Origin: CADEED01 sp035525785
GTDB taxonomy: Bacteria; Pseudomonadota; Gammaproteobacteria; Steroidobacterales; Steroidobacteraceae
Reading direction: 5' to 3'
DNA length: 17,020 nt
NCBI GenBank assembly: GCA_035525785.1
Contig: DATLDQ010000117.1
Location: 1-17,020 of the forward strand
In this document: piece after piece, positions 1 through 7,795 of the stretch
How positions within the stretch are numbered: the stretch's first letter is position 1
How the letters are laid out: the number at the start of each line of letters is the position of its first letter
Position numbers and translations under genes: made by a program
The notes under the pieces: generated by a model
Told to the model about the DNA's origin: nothing
The model's input: the letters and a program-made list of their open reading frames with translations, nothing else
Databases searched by the model: none

Positions 1-130
1 ATCTGATTGTTTTCAATACACCACATCGCTCGTATTGTCGTCAAACATCTGCCAGAGCGCGACCACAACCTCAATCTACCGCTCTTGCGCATTGAGAGTC
101 CTGTCCGAAACTGAAACACTTCCCGTGAAT

Positions 131-964
131 ATGTCCACCGACACCACCAACTCCACCCAAACAGTCCTGATCACCGGCGCCTCGTCCGGTATCGGCGCCG
201 GGCTGGCGCGCGAATTCGTCCGGCGCGGCTACCGTGTCGCGCTGGTCGCGCGCAGGCTGGAGAAGCTCGAGGTGCTGGCTGGCGAAATCCGCGCGCTCGG
301 CGGCATGGCCTCGGCGCATCGCGGCGACGTCACGGTGGATGGCTCTCTCGCGGAGGTCATCGCGGAGCTCGCGCGGCAGGGTGTGTCGCCGGGCATCGTG
401 GTCGCTAACGCCGGCTTCGGCGTGGTGGGCAACGCGCAGAAGCTCACGCTCGATGACTACCGGCGGCAGTTCGAGACCAACGTGTTCGGCGTGATTCGCA
501 CGCTGCACGAAACGCTGCCGGCGCTTAAACGGATGAGAGGCCGCTTCGTCATCATGGGCAGTGTGGCGGGCCACCTGTCGGGCGCGGGTAGTTCGCCCTA
601 TGCCATGAGCAAGTTCGCGGTGCGCGCGCTCGCGGAGGCGCTGCACGCCGACCTGCGATCGGCGGGCGTGAGCTGCACGCTGATCTCGCCCGGCTTCGTG
701 GATTCAGATATCCGCCGCGTCGACAATCGCGGTGGCCTGCATGACGGGGTCGCGGACCCGGTCCCGTCGTGGCTGCGCGTGCGCACCGACAAAGCGGCGC
801 GCGCGATGGCCAGGGGCATCCTGCGCGGCCGGCGCGAAGTCATCGTCACATTGCATGGCCGAGCGATCATCTTCTTCGCGCGCCACTTCCCGCGCTTCAC
901 GCGCTGGGCGCTTCTGCGCGGTGGCCAGAAGGCGCGGCCGGAGCCCGACTCCGCGGGCAAGTAA
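131..964 (+). CDS. Short-chain dehydrogenase/reductase (classical SDR)
   Basis: A 277-residue NAD(P)-dependent oxidoreductase of the classical SDR family, probably cytoplasmic; the substrate cannot be told. The cofactor-binding motif TGASSGIG lies at residues 15-22 and the NAG motif at about 93-95. The catalytic tetrad is Asn117 (in TNVFG), Ser144, Tyr157 and Lys161 (YAMSK). An arginine pair (ARR, 40-42) after the second beta strand hints at NADP preference, which is inference. The frame is open back to a TTG at 35, but the extra residues do not look like SDR sequence, so I start at ATG 131; an in-frame GTG at 125 is also possible and neither has a clear ribosome-binding site. The basic C-terminal tail (about 240-277) could be membrane-associated. 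Its stop codon abuts the stop of the convergent amidohydrolase. Family assignment is firm, specificity open. Confidence 0.9.
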   Translation: MSTDTTNSTQTVLITGASSGIGAGLAREFVRRGYRVALVARRLEKLEVLAGEIRALGGMASAHRGDVTVDGSLAEVIAELARQGVSPGIVVANAGFGVVGNAQKLTLDDYRRQFETNVFGVIRTLHETLPALKRMRGRFVIMGSVAGHLSGAGSSPYAMSKFAVRALAEALHADLRSAGVSCTLISPGFVDSDIRRVDNRGGLHDGVADPVPSWLRVRTDKAARAMARGILRGRREVIVTLHGRAIIFFARHFPRFTRWALLRGGQKARPEPDSAGK

Positions 965-2677
965 TCAGCGCGCCTCGGTGGTCAGCTCGCGGCCGCCGAA
1001 AAATACGCGCGAAGGCTTGGTGCCACGGATGTCATCCGCGGTGGTAGCGGCGGTGAGGCGCCGGTCGAGCACGATGAAGTCCGCGAACTTGCCGGTGGAC
1101 AGCGACCCGACTTCGTGATCGCGGCCGATCAGTTTCGCGGCGCCGAGCGTGTATGCGCGCAGCATCGCATCCAGCGGCAATGCTTCGCGTGGGTTCAGCG
1201 GCGGACGCTCGGCGTGCTCGGGATGGCGCCGTGACATGGCGGTCGCCATGGCCTCGAAGGGGTTGAAGGTCGTGACGTCCCAATCGCTGCCGCCGGCGAT
1301 GGTGGCGCCAGCTTCGACCAGCGAGCGCGCAGGGTATTGGCGCGCCAGCCTGTCCGCATCCAGCCAGGGTGTGAGCGCGTCGATGCTGTAGTTGTCAGGC
1401 TGCGCCCAGAGCAGCTGCACCGAGGCTGCGACATCGAGTTTCGCGAAGCGCGGCAGGTCGGCGGCATCGATGAGCTGCAGGTGCGCGATGCTGAACAGTT
1501 GCTTGCTGCCGGCGGCGCGCGCCTTTTCGAACACGTCCAGCGTCTCGCGCACGGCGCCATCGCCGATGGCATGCACGTGGATATTGAAGCTGTGCTTGCC
1601 GGCCTCGGTGACGAACGCCGCCATGGACTCGGGCGTGAGATACAGCTTTCCGGTGGATTTGCCGGGTTTTCCCTGGGCGTCGTTGTAGGGCGCGAGCAAA
1701 GCGGCGGTCTGCGTGGGGTACTCCATCACGCCATCGGCGAACAGTTTGATGAAGTCCGCGCGGAAGAGCGCATTGCCGGCGAGCTGCTTGCGTAGCGCTT
1801 CGAGTCGTTCGAACTCGGCCGGCGAACTCTCGCCGCTGCTCTCGAAGGCCACCGTCACGCGCGCGGTGAGCTCGCCGAGTTTCGCGAACTGGGCATATGC
1901 CAACACGGTCGGTTCATCGGTGTTGGCTTCCAGGTAGCTCGTAATGCCCACGGTGTGGAGCATCGGCAGCACGCGGCGCAGCGCTTCCATGCGCTTTTCG
2001 GGCGTGGGTTTGTCCATCATCGAGAGCGCGAGGCCGGTGGCGCCATCCACCAGGAAGCCGGTGGGCTCGCCCCTCGCATCGCGCTCGATGCGCCCATCGG
2101 CGGGGTCGGGTGTGGTGCGCGTGATGCTGGCGACCTCGAGCGCGCGCGAGTTCACCCACGCGGTGTGGCCGTCCGCGCCCCAGAGAAAGAGGGGGCGCCG
2201 GCTCTCGATGGCATCGAGCTCGCGCCGCGTCGCCTTGAAGCCTGCGGGGTTGACCTCGTTGACCACTATCCATGTGGTCGACTTGTCCACCGCGATGCAG
2301 GCGCGAATGGGTGCGGCTGCCTGTTCGATCGTGAGCTGCTCGTTGTGCAGCGTGCAGCCACCCAGCGACAGTGCGCCCTCGGCCACGTGAATGTGGCTGT
2401 CGATGAGGCCGGGCAGCACCGTGAGGCCGCCGGCGTCCACCACCGCCGTATGCGGGCCTATCCACCGGCCTGCCTGTTCGTTGGTGCCGATGAATACGAT
2501 CTTGCCTGCGGACACCGCGAAGGCGCTGGCGCTGGGCGAAGCATCGTTCATGGTGCGGACATCGCCGTTGCGAAGCACCAGCTCTGCCGCGGGCTGGGAC
2601 GTGTCGCAACCGCAGAGCCATAACGACAATGTCGAAACCACGGCGAGCTTGAGCATGCTGGTAGCTTTCGCCGACAT
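965..2677 (-). CDS. Lipoprotein amidohydrolase (YtcJ-like, Amidohydro_3)
   Basis: A 570-residue metal-dependent hydrolase of the YtcJ/Amidohydro_3 group, which acts on amide or related C-N bonds; the substrate is unknown. Metal-site motifs are visible: HIH at 95-97 in GLIDSHIHV, a candidate bridging Lys311 in FIKLFADGV, HVHAIGDG with His369, AHLQ with His399, and GSDWD with Asp465. The N terminus is a lipoprotein-type signal ending in LCGC, with Cys24 as the likely lipidated residue, so the enzyme should sit on a membrane facing the periplasm. The frame extends to 2902, but that stretch overlaps the neighbouring gene and lacks family-like sequence; ATG 2677 or ATG 2656 is the likely start. 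It lies 83 nt downstream of the eight-cysteine exported protein and may be co-transcribed with it. It ends directly against the SDR stop. Confidence 0.88.
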   Translation of the reverse strand: MSAKATSMLKLAVVSTLSLWLCGCDTSQPAAELVLRNGDVRTMNDASPSASAFAVSAGKIVFIGTNEQAGRWIGPHTAVVDAGGLTVLPGLIDSHIHVAEGALSLGGCTLHNEQLTIEQAAAPIRACIAVDKSTTWIVVNEVNPAGFKATRRELDAIESRRPLFLWGADGHTAWVNSRALEVASITRTTPDPADGRIERDARGEPTGFLVDGATGLALSMMDKPTPEKRMEALRRVLPMLHTVGITSYLEANTDEPTVLAYAQFAKLGELTARVTVAFESSGESSPAEFERLEALRKQLAGNALFRADFIKLFADGVMEYPTQTAALLAPYNDAQGKPGKSTGKLYLTPESMAAFVTEAGKHSFNIHVHAIGDGAVRETLDVFEKARAAGSKQLFSIAHLQLIDAADLPRFAKLDVAASVQLLWAQPDNYSIDALTPWLDADRLARQYPARSLVEAGATIAGGSDWDVTTFNPFEAMATAMSRRHPEHAERPPLNPREALPLDAMLRAYTLGAAKLIGRDHEVGSLSTGKFADFIVLDRRLTAATTADDIRGTKPSRVFFGGRELTTEAR

Positions 2678-2760
2678 CAGCCGGTTTGTCCAGTGCTCGA
2701 TGCGGCCAGGGCCCTCGCGCGATTCGAGCGGGGCACGAGCGACAGCGAGCCCGGTGGGAA

Positions 2761-3723
2761 TCAAGGTTCGGTCAATCCGTCCTTGCCGATCGCCGTCTGG
2801 AAGTGCGACACCATCCGGGGAGGATCGAAATATGCTGCCACCTGCGTGCAGGCATAGGGCCGCGACGGCAGGTTGTCCGTGTCGATCTCGTCGATGGGCC
2901 ATCGCCCGGCGCAGTCGCCGGTGCGGCAGAAGCAGACGAAGGCGTCGTAATCGTCCTTGCGCCGGTTGGCTTGGCGTTCGGCGTCGTGATCGAGCTCCGA
3001 GCGCCAGGTCAGGATCGCCATCTGCGGTGGCGTTGCGCCGAGGCGCAGCGACGCGAACGGCGAGTGGCGATCTTTCAACAGGAATCGCAGCGTCTGCGCT
3101 TCCGCGTCTTCCCGCTTCAACCCGACACTGCCGAAGTGGATCCGGCCCAACGTGGCGGAATCGCCCGCGCGTAACGCGGTGAGAAACTCCGCGGCCAGTG
3201 CTTCAACTCTCTCGCGATGCGGCCAGTCCGCCGGAACGGGCGCGAGATCGCCATAGTCCGCCCGTTCGTAGCTTCCCATCTGCCGGAAGAACGGCGGACC
3301 ACCGTGGAACCTCAGGCCGTTCACCCAGAGATAGGCGCCGTTGGCGCTGTGGCAATAGCCGGTTATGTAGCTGACCTCGTTCTCGCCATCCGAGGCGTGC
3401 GCCATGGCTCGTATGCTCTCGCAGTCCTGCACGCGACCGACGATGGTGACGTGCCGATAGCCGAAGCGCCGGTGCTTCGCGATGTTATCGAGACCAAGAC
3501 GCAAGCCATTCGACGACGGGTTCATGCTGTCGCGGGGCTTCAGGTACACGCCATCGACGCTCTCGAAGAGTGAGTCGCCCTCCATGACGCCATCGACAAG
3601 CACGCATGCCGCTTCGAATCGCTCGGGGTGCGAAGCAATCTGCGGAACCGTCGCTCGGCGCGCGACGGCGCGAGTGCAGTCGGCGCCCAAGGCACTCATC
3701 GAAAGCGCGAGAAGCAGCCCCAT
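2761..3723 (-). CDS. Uncharacterised exported protein with eight cysteines
   Basis: A 320-residue protein I cannot name. A short hydrophobic N terminus (residues 1-14, ending around LGA-DC) looks like a signal peptide, so it is probably periplasmic. It has eight cysteines, at 16, 40, 101, 124, 264, 266, 271 and 292, an even number that fits disulfides. Residues about 26-140 read as a beta-rich domain: an ACVLVDGVMEGD strand pair, then VYLKPRD, NGLRLGL and HVTIVGRVQDC, a pattern reminiscent of small OB-like domains. Residues about 165-250 look helical and may be a separate domain. The C-terminal part carries the CFC and DCAG cysteines. An in-frame TAG upstream makes ATG 3723 the first canonical start, although it has no clear ribosome-binding site. 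It lies between the xylan cluster and the amidohydrolase on the same strand; a functional link is not shown. Confidence 0.75.
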   Translation of the reverse strand: MGLLLALSMSALGADCTRAVARRATVPQIASHPERFEAACVLVDGVMEGDSLFESVDGVYLKPRDSMNPSSNGLRLGLDNIAKHRRFGYRHVTIVGRVQDCESIRAMAHASDGENEVSYITGYCHSANGAYLWVNGLRFHGGPPFFRQMGSYERADYGDLAPVPADWPHRERVEALAAEFLTALRAGDSATLGRIHFGSVGLKREDAEAQTLRFLLKDRHSPFASLRLGATPPQMAILTWRSELDHDAERQANRRKDDYDAFVCFCRTGDCAGRWPIDEIDTDNLPSRPYACTQVAAYFDPPRMVSHFQTAIGKDGLTEP

Positions 3724-3766
3724 GAGTGACGGGCGGATGAGGGCCTGCAGCAGCTGATTCAGGTGC

Positions 3767-3799
3767 GTCCCCTTTTGCTAGCAAATGAGGAATGTCCCC
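3767..3799. repeat. Small repeat-like element: two GTCCCC boxes around a 12-bp palindrome
   Basis: Immediately after the esterase stop lie two direct GTCCCC boxes (3767-3772 and 3794-3799) flanking a perfect 12-bp palindrome, TTTGCTAGCAAA (3774-3785). The surrounding bases are AT-richer than the neighbouring genes. The arrangement looks like a dispersed intergenic repeat of the kind scattered in proteobacterial genomes, but only one copy is in the window, so this is inference. It could instead be a binding site or contribute to transcript ends after the xylan operon; no T-tract supports a classical terminator. Confidence 0.4.
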
Positions 3800-3800
3800 A

Positions 3801-5603
3801 TTAGTCGTTGGTCCAGATCCACTTGAGGATCTCGGGAAGAAGCACGCCTCCGTGCTGATCGGAGTGCGCGCCGTCGCCCCACTGGTGCCGCACTTCGTAG
3901 CGCACGCCCAGGGTGCCGTCCTTGTCCGCCTTGGCATTGGCGTACTCGAACGCGGACAGCATCTGCTGGTTGGCAAGGAACCAGTTGCCGTGCTCGTTGG
4001 AGAGATCGGCGCTGCCGTCCTGCAGATAGATGCGGATGGGCTTGATGGGGTTCTTGCGGATCAGCGTGGGGTAGAGATCGCCACCCGGCACCATGGGTTT
4101 GCCGTCGGCCGCCGGCATGTAGCCGATCGAGGTGTAGCTGCCGATCATGCTGATGACGCGGCGGAAGTAGTCAGGCCGCTGCCAGGCGGCGGTGAACGCG
4201 CAGATAGCGCCGCTCGATGTACCGCCGATGACGCGCTTCTCCGGGTCGTCGGTGAGTTTGTACTGCTTGCCAACCTCGGGCAGCAGCTCCTCGATGAGCA
4301 TGCGGGCGTAGTTGTCGTTGAGCGCGTCGTACTCCGGTGCGCGATGGTTCGGGTTCTTCATGTCGAGATCGGTCGGGTACGTCTCGCTGGTATTCCCGGG
4401 GGTCACGAACACGCCGATGGTCACGGGCATCTGGCCTTTGCCGATGAGATTCTCCATGACCTGCGGCACGCGCAGCGACCCGTTCGGATTGGTGGCCCGC
4501 TGCCCGTCCTGGAACACCAGCAGGTTGGCGGGCTTCGGTTTCTTCACGTTGTACTGCGCGGGTACCCAGATCCAGTAACGGCGCACGGTCCCCGCGATGA
4601 TCTTGCTGTGGAACTCGAACGGCCCATCGAGCCGGCCTTTCGGCACGCCCTCCTGCGGCAGTGAGTCTGGCATGAACGCGTATTCGCCCGGGCGGCGCAT
4701 CGCGGGCTTGGCGCCCGCCGCGAACTTGCAATCCTCGGGCACGGACTTCACGTAGTAAGACTTGTAATTGAGTGCATTGCGATCGGTGCAGCCCGCGAGG
4801 TTCAACAGCTCGACCTTGCGGAAGTCGACCGGGTGCGACTCGCTCTGCAGCGATATGTAGCCGCCGTCGAGCAGCTTGCCGTCGATCTTCGTCGCCGTGT
4901 CGTAGTTGTCCACCACGCCGCCGCCGATCTGCGGCTGCGAATACTCCAGCACCTTCTGGCCATTCACGTAGTGCGTGATGGTGCCCGAGCCGTGTACCAC
5001 GAACTCCGCGCGCACCCATTGGTCGCCGTCGAAGGTGGGCGAGGCGGAGTTCAGGCAGTGCTCAGGGTAGATAGTACCCTGGTAGACGATCTCGGTACCC
5101 GGGCTGCACATGTTCGCGGTGGAACGCGGCTTGCCGTCGCTCTTGCCGCCCAACAACTGACCTTCGATGGATATGGGGAAAGTCTGGTCGCGCGGCATGG
5201 TGCGCGGATCCGGTGAATGCAGCATCGCGCCCGAGTTGCGGAAAGCCCAGGCGCCCGGATTGCCCGGCGCCTGGTCGCCGACGAACCGGTACTCGACCAC
5301 GAGCCTGTAATAGGAAAAAGGTTGTTTGTAGAAGAGGTGGCCGAACTGGCCGTCGAAGCTCTTGTACTTGTCGTAGCGCACCTCGAGCAGGCCGTCCACG
5401 ACGCGGAAGGTGTCGCCGAAATTGTCGCCAAGATCGTGCTTGGCGATCTTGGGTGTCCAGCCGGACAGGTCCTTGCCGTTGAACATGACGATCCAGTCTT
5501 CCTTCGCGGCGTCTGGATTGGCCGGTGGGGGTGTCTGCGCATGCGCGCTGACGGCTGCGAAGGCGAGCGAGGCGGCGAGGGTGAGCTTCTTCGTGGAGCG
5601 CAT
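3801..5603 (-). CDS. Exported DUF1080 - esterase (alpha/beta-hydrolase) fusion
   Basis: A 600-residue two-domain secreted protein. A signal peptide (residues 1-23, ending AHA-Q) is followed by a DUF1080/concanavalin-like domain (about 35-270; WIVMFNGKDLSGW near its start), a family also labelled 3-keto-disaccharide hydrolase. A linker at 270-294 holds CTDRNALNYKSYYV, resembling the GC-D-ALNY linker motif of secreted proteins. The C-terminal part (about 305-600) is an enterochelin-esterase/CE1-like alpha/beta hydrolase with GTSSG (nucleophile Ser463), a likely acid Asp in LQDGSADL (about 529) and a His in GAHSDQHGG. In this cluster it probably removes acetyl or feruloyl groups from xylan, with the first domain binding carbohydrate; that is inference. 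ATG 5603 has AGGA six bases upstream and lies 2 nt after the GH43 stop, implying coupled translation; a TTG at 5609 would abut the AGGA and is unlikely. Confidence 0.87.
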   Translation of the reverse strand: MRSTKKLTLAASLAFAAVSAHAQTPPPANPDAAKEDWIVMFNGKDLSGWTPKIAKHDLGDNFGDTFRVVDGLLEVRYDKYKSFDGQFGHLFYKQPFSYYRLVVEYRFVGDQAPGNPGAWAFRNSGAMLHSPDPRTMPRDQTFPISIEGQLLGGKSDGKPRSTANMCSPGTEIVYQGTIYPEHCLNSASPTFDGDQWVRAEFVVHGSGTITHYVNGQKVLEYSQPQIGGGVVDNYDTATKIDGKLLDGGYISLQSESHPVDFRKVELLNLAGCTDRNALNYKSYYVKSVPEDCKFAAGAKPAMRRPGEYAFMPDSLPQEGVPKGRLDGPFEFHSKIIAGTVRRYWIWVPAQYNVKKPKPANLLVFQDGQRATNPNGSLRVPQVMENLIGKGQMPVTIGVFVTPGNTSETYPTDLDMKNPNHRAPEYDALNDNYARMLIEELLPEVGKQYKLTDDPEKRVIGGTSSGAICAFTAAWQRPDYFRRVISMIGSYTSIGYMPAADGKPMVPGGDLYPTLIRKNPIKPIRIYLQDGSADLSNEHGNWFLANQQMLSAFEYANAKADKDGTLGVRYEVRHQWGDGAHSDQHGGVLLPEILKWIWTND

Positions 5604-5605
5604 GT

Positions 5606-7255
5606 TCAATCCTGTCTTGCGTAGGGACCCAATACCGTACCGACGAAGCCGCCGGCCTTTTCCGTGGAGAGAAACGTGGCGTCGTCGTCTTCGAGCACCA
5701 TCTTTGCCCCAGCGCCTGCGTTGTACTGGAACGAGTAGTGACCGCCGGAGCCCTCGACGATGAGCAGGGCGGATTTCTTGGGCGCGAATGCCTGTCCACG
5801 GATGGTCGCCGACTTCTCTCCGTCACGGCGCTCGACGAACGGGAGGAGTTGGTCACCGTCGCGACGCAGGCCGAAGAAGTACCAGTGGGTTTCGTTCTGG
5901 AACACCGCGATGCCGGCGGAGATTCCCGCAGCGGTCGGTACCTCGAGCGACGCGTATGCGCTGAATTGCGTGTCCTGCTGGCGTCGCGCGAGGAACGAGG
6001 CGTTGCGCATCGCGTCCAGTCTGACCTCCAGCGGGCGGATGGTGAGGTAGCCCTTGCGAGTGGTGGTGTCGAACCAGGTCTGCTTGGGGACGTGGATTTG
6101 CAGCCATTCCGGGCCCGGCGCGCTGTTGTCGAAATTGTCGCGCGCGTCCGCGAGGCCAAAACGCGGCAATGGGTCGGGCGCGGGCATGCCAGTGCGAATG
6201 TCCAGGAATATCGGGACGGGCTCGCCCTTGGGCAGTATCACTGGCCAGCCGTCCCGCCATTTCACCGGCAGCAAGAATGTCTCGCGCCCGGTGTTGTACA
6301 AGCCTTTGGCATACGGGCGGGTGCCGAGAAAAACGGACCACCAGCTGCCATCGGCGCGCTGCACGAGATCGGCGTGCCCCGTGCTCGTCACCGGAACCAT
6401 GCGGACCTTCATGAGATCGCGTTGGGTGAGGATGGGGTTGTGCTCGTATGGCGCGTACGGCCCCCACACGGACTTCGAACGGAATACCACTTCCGAGTGA
6501 TCGAAGCCCGTGCCGCCCTCGGCGCACATCAGGTAGTACCAGCCGTTGATGAAGTAGAGATGCGGACCCTCTATCCAGATGGGCTTCTTCGACGGGTCGG
6601 CGCCACCGTTGACGATGACTCGCCGCGGGCCGATGAGTTTGCGCGCCGCCAGGTCGTACTCTTGCATCCAGATGGCCCGGTGGCCTTCGTACTGCGGCTT
6701 TCCCTCGGGTGCGCCGTTGTTGAGGATGAAGGTCTTGCCACCGGCGTCGAAGAAGAACGAGGGATCGATGCCGTCGATCTCCTTAAGCCACACGGGGTCG
6801 GACCATGGGCCGGCGGGATTTTTCGCGGTGACGAAAAAGTTTCCGCCGGCATCCACCAGCGTGTTGATGATGTAGAACGTGCCTTCATGATGGTGAATCG
6901 AGGGCGCGAACACGCCGCGTGAAATCCCCAGCCCATCGAAGCTGAATTTCCCGGGATCGGTGAGTGCGTAACCAATGAGCCGCCAATTCACGAGGTCCGT
7001 GCTCTCGTGGATCGGAATGCCAGGCCAGTGCGCGAACGTCGAGTTGACGAGATAGAACTTGTCGCCCACGCGTTCGATGGCCGGGTCAGGGTAGTAGCCG
7101 GGCAGGATGGGATTCGAATAGACGCCCGGGGGTTTTTCGATCGTGCGGTTCTCGTCGTGGCTGGAGTATTCGAACCAGTCGAAGTGCACGGCCGGTTGCG
7201 CGGCTCGCGCACCCGGCGACGCTGCCGCCAGCGCGGCCAATATCAATGAACGCAT
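5606..7255 (-). CDS. Exported GH43 beta-xylosidase / alpha-L-arabinofuranosidase
   Basis: A 549-residue glycoside hydrolase of family 43, inverting, five-bladed beta-propeller. The three expected acidic residues are visible: general base Asp57 in GYYPDPAI, pKa modulator Asp164 in GIDPSFFFD, and general acid Glu229 in IWIEGPH. The C-terminal region (about 368-549) matches the beta-sandwich, concanavalin-like domain that follows many GH43 xylosidases. The N terminus (MRSLILAALAAASPGARAA) reads as a signal peptide. It should release xylose or arabinose from xylo-oligosaccharides made by the GH10 enzyme next door; which activity dominates cannot be told from sequence alone. ATG 7255 is preceded by an AGGGGG tract 3 nt upstream. 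It starts 18 nt after the acetyltransferase stop and ends 2 nt before the esterase start. Confidence 0.9.
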   Translation of the reverse strand: MRSLILAALAAASPGARAAQPAVHFDWFEYSSHDENRTIEKPPGVYSNPILPGYYPDPAIERVGDKFYLVNSTFAHWPGIPIHESTDLVNWRLIGYALTDPGKFSFDGLGISRGVFAPSIHHHEGTFYIINTLVDAGGNFFVTAKNPAGPWSDPVWLKEIDGIDPSFFFDAGGKTFILNNGAPEGKPQYEGHRAIWMQEYDLAARKLIGPRRVIVNGGADPSKKPIWIEGPHLYFINGWYYLMCAEGGTGFDHSEVVFRSKSVWGPYAPYEHNPILTQRDLMKVRMVPVTSTGHADLVQRADGSWWSVFLGTRPYAKGLYNTGRETFLLPVKWRDGWPVILPKGEPVPIFLDIRTGMPAPDPLPRFGLADARDNFDNSAPGPEWLQIHVPKQTWFDTTTRKGYLTIRPLEVRLDAMRNASFLARRQQDTQFSAYASLEVPTAAGISAGIAVFQNETHWYFFGLRRDGDQLLPFVERRDGEKSATIRGQAFAPKKSALLIVEGSGGHYSFQYNAGAGAKMVLEDDDATFLSTEKAGGFVGTVLGPYARQD

Positions 7256-7273
7256 GTTCCCCCTGCGTGTGCT

Positions 7274-7795
7274 TCAGCCGTCCACGGGCGAGACGGGTGT
7301 GCGCAGTATGAGCTGATAAAACGCCAAATCCAGCCATCGACCGAACTTGAAACCGGCATGTCTCACGATGCCGCAGGCCTTGAAGCCGAGACTCTCGTGC
7401 AGCTTGATGCTGACGGCGTTGGTCGCGTCGATGCCGCCCACCATCACGTGGTAGTCCTGCTTTTCAGCCGCCAGGATCACGGCGCCGAGCAATGCCCGGC
7501 CCAAGCCTTGGCCGCGAAAGCGCGCGTCGACGTAAATGGAGTGTTCGACGGTGTACTTGTAAGCAGGCCACGCGCGGAAGGGCCCGAAGCTCGCGAAGCC
7601 CATGAGGGTGCCCTGTTCGTCCTCGACGCCGATCACCGGATACTTGCCGCGCGCCTTGGCGTCGAACCATCCGACCATCGACTCGGGAGTGCGGGGCTTG
7701 TAGTCGTACAGCGCGGTCGAGTTCGCGATCGCGTCGTTGAAGATGGCGAGAATGGCGGCGGAGTGGCGTTGCGCGTCGCAACTGATGATGTTCAA
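7274..7795 (-). CDS. GNAT N-acetyltransferase, phosphinothricin-acetyltransferase-like
   Basis: A 173-residue acetyltransferase of the GNAT superfamily, close in layout to the Pat/Bar/YncA group that acetylates phosphinothricin, methionine derivatives or similar small amines. Visible features are the opening segment AILAIFNDAIANSTALYDY, the TVEHSIYVDARFRGQGLG acetyl-CoA loop (RFRGQGLG at 92-99), and IDATNAVSIKLHESLGF at about 122-138, typical of this branch. The start is TTG at 7795, overlapping the xylanase stop as TTGA; an AGGGTGA sequence lies 6 nt upstream of it and the family alignment begins here, so the TTG is well supported. Its presence inside a xylanase operon is odd: it may be a passenger or may detoxify compounds released from plant material (inference). 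Confidence 0.88.
   Translation of the reverse strand: MNIISCDAQRHSAAILAIFNDAIANSTALYDYKPRTPESMVGWFDAKARGKYPVIGVEDEQGTLMGFASFGPFRAWPAYKYTVEHSIYVDARFRGQGLGRALLGAVILAAEKQDYHVMVGGIDATNAVSIKLHESLGFKACGIVRHAGFKFGRWLDLAFYQLILRTPVSPVDG

Noticed and set aside
2678..2902. N-terminal extension of the amidohydrolase
   Set aside because: It precedes a good lipoprotein signal, overlaps the neighbouring gene and reads as non-coding arginine-rich sequence.
3792..4664. Plus-strand open frame of 290 codons
   Set aside because: It lies opposite the esterase gene and shows no family features; the valine/alanine/leucine-rich translation is typical of an antisense shadow.
5738..6922. Long plus-strand open frame (394 codons)
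   Set aside because: It is antisense to GH43, whose catalytic motifs are intact; the frame has no recognisable domain and reflects GC-rich codon bias.
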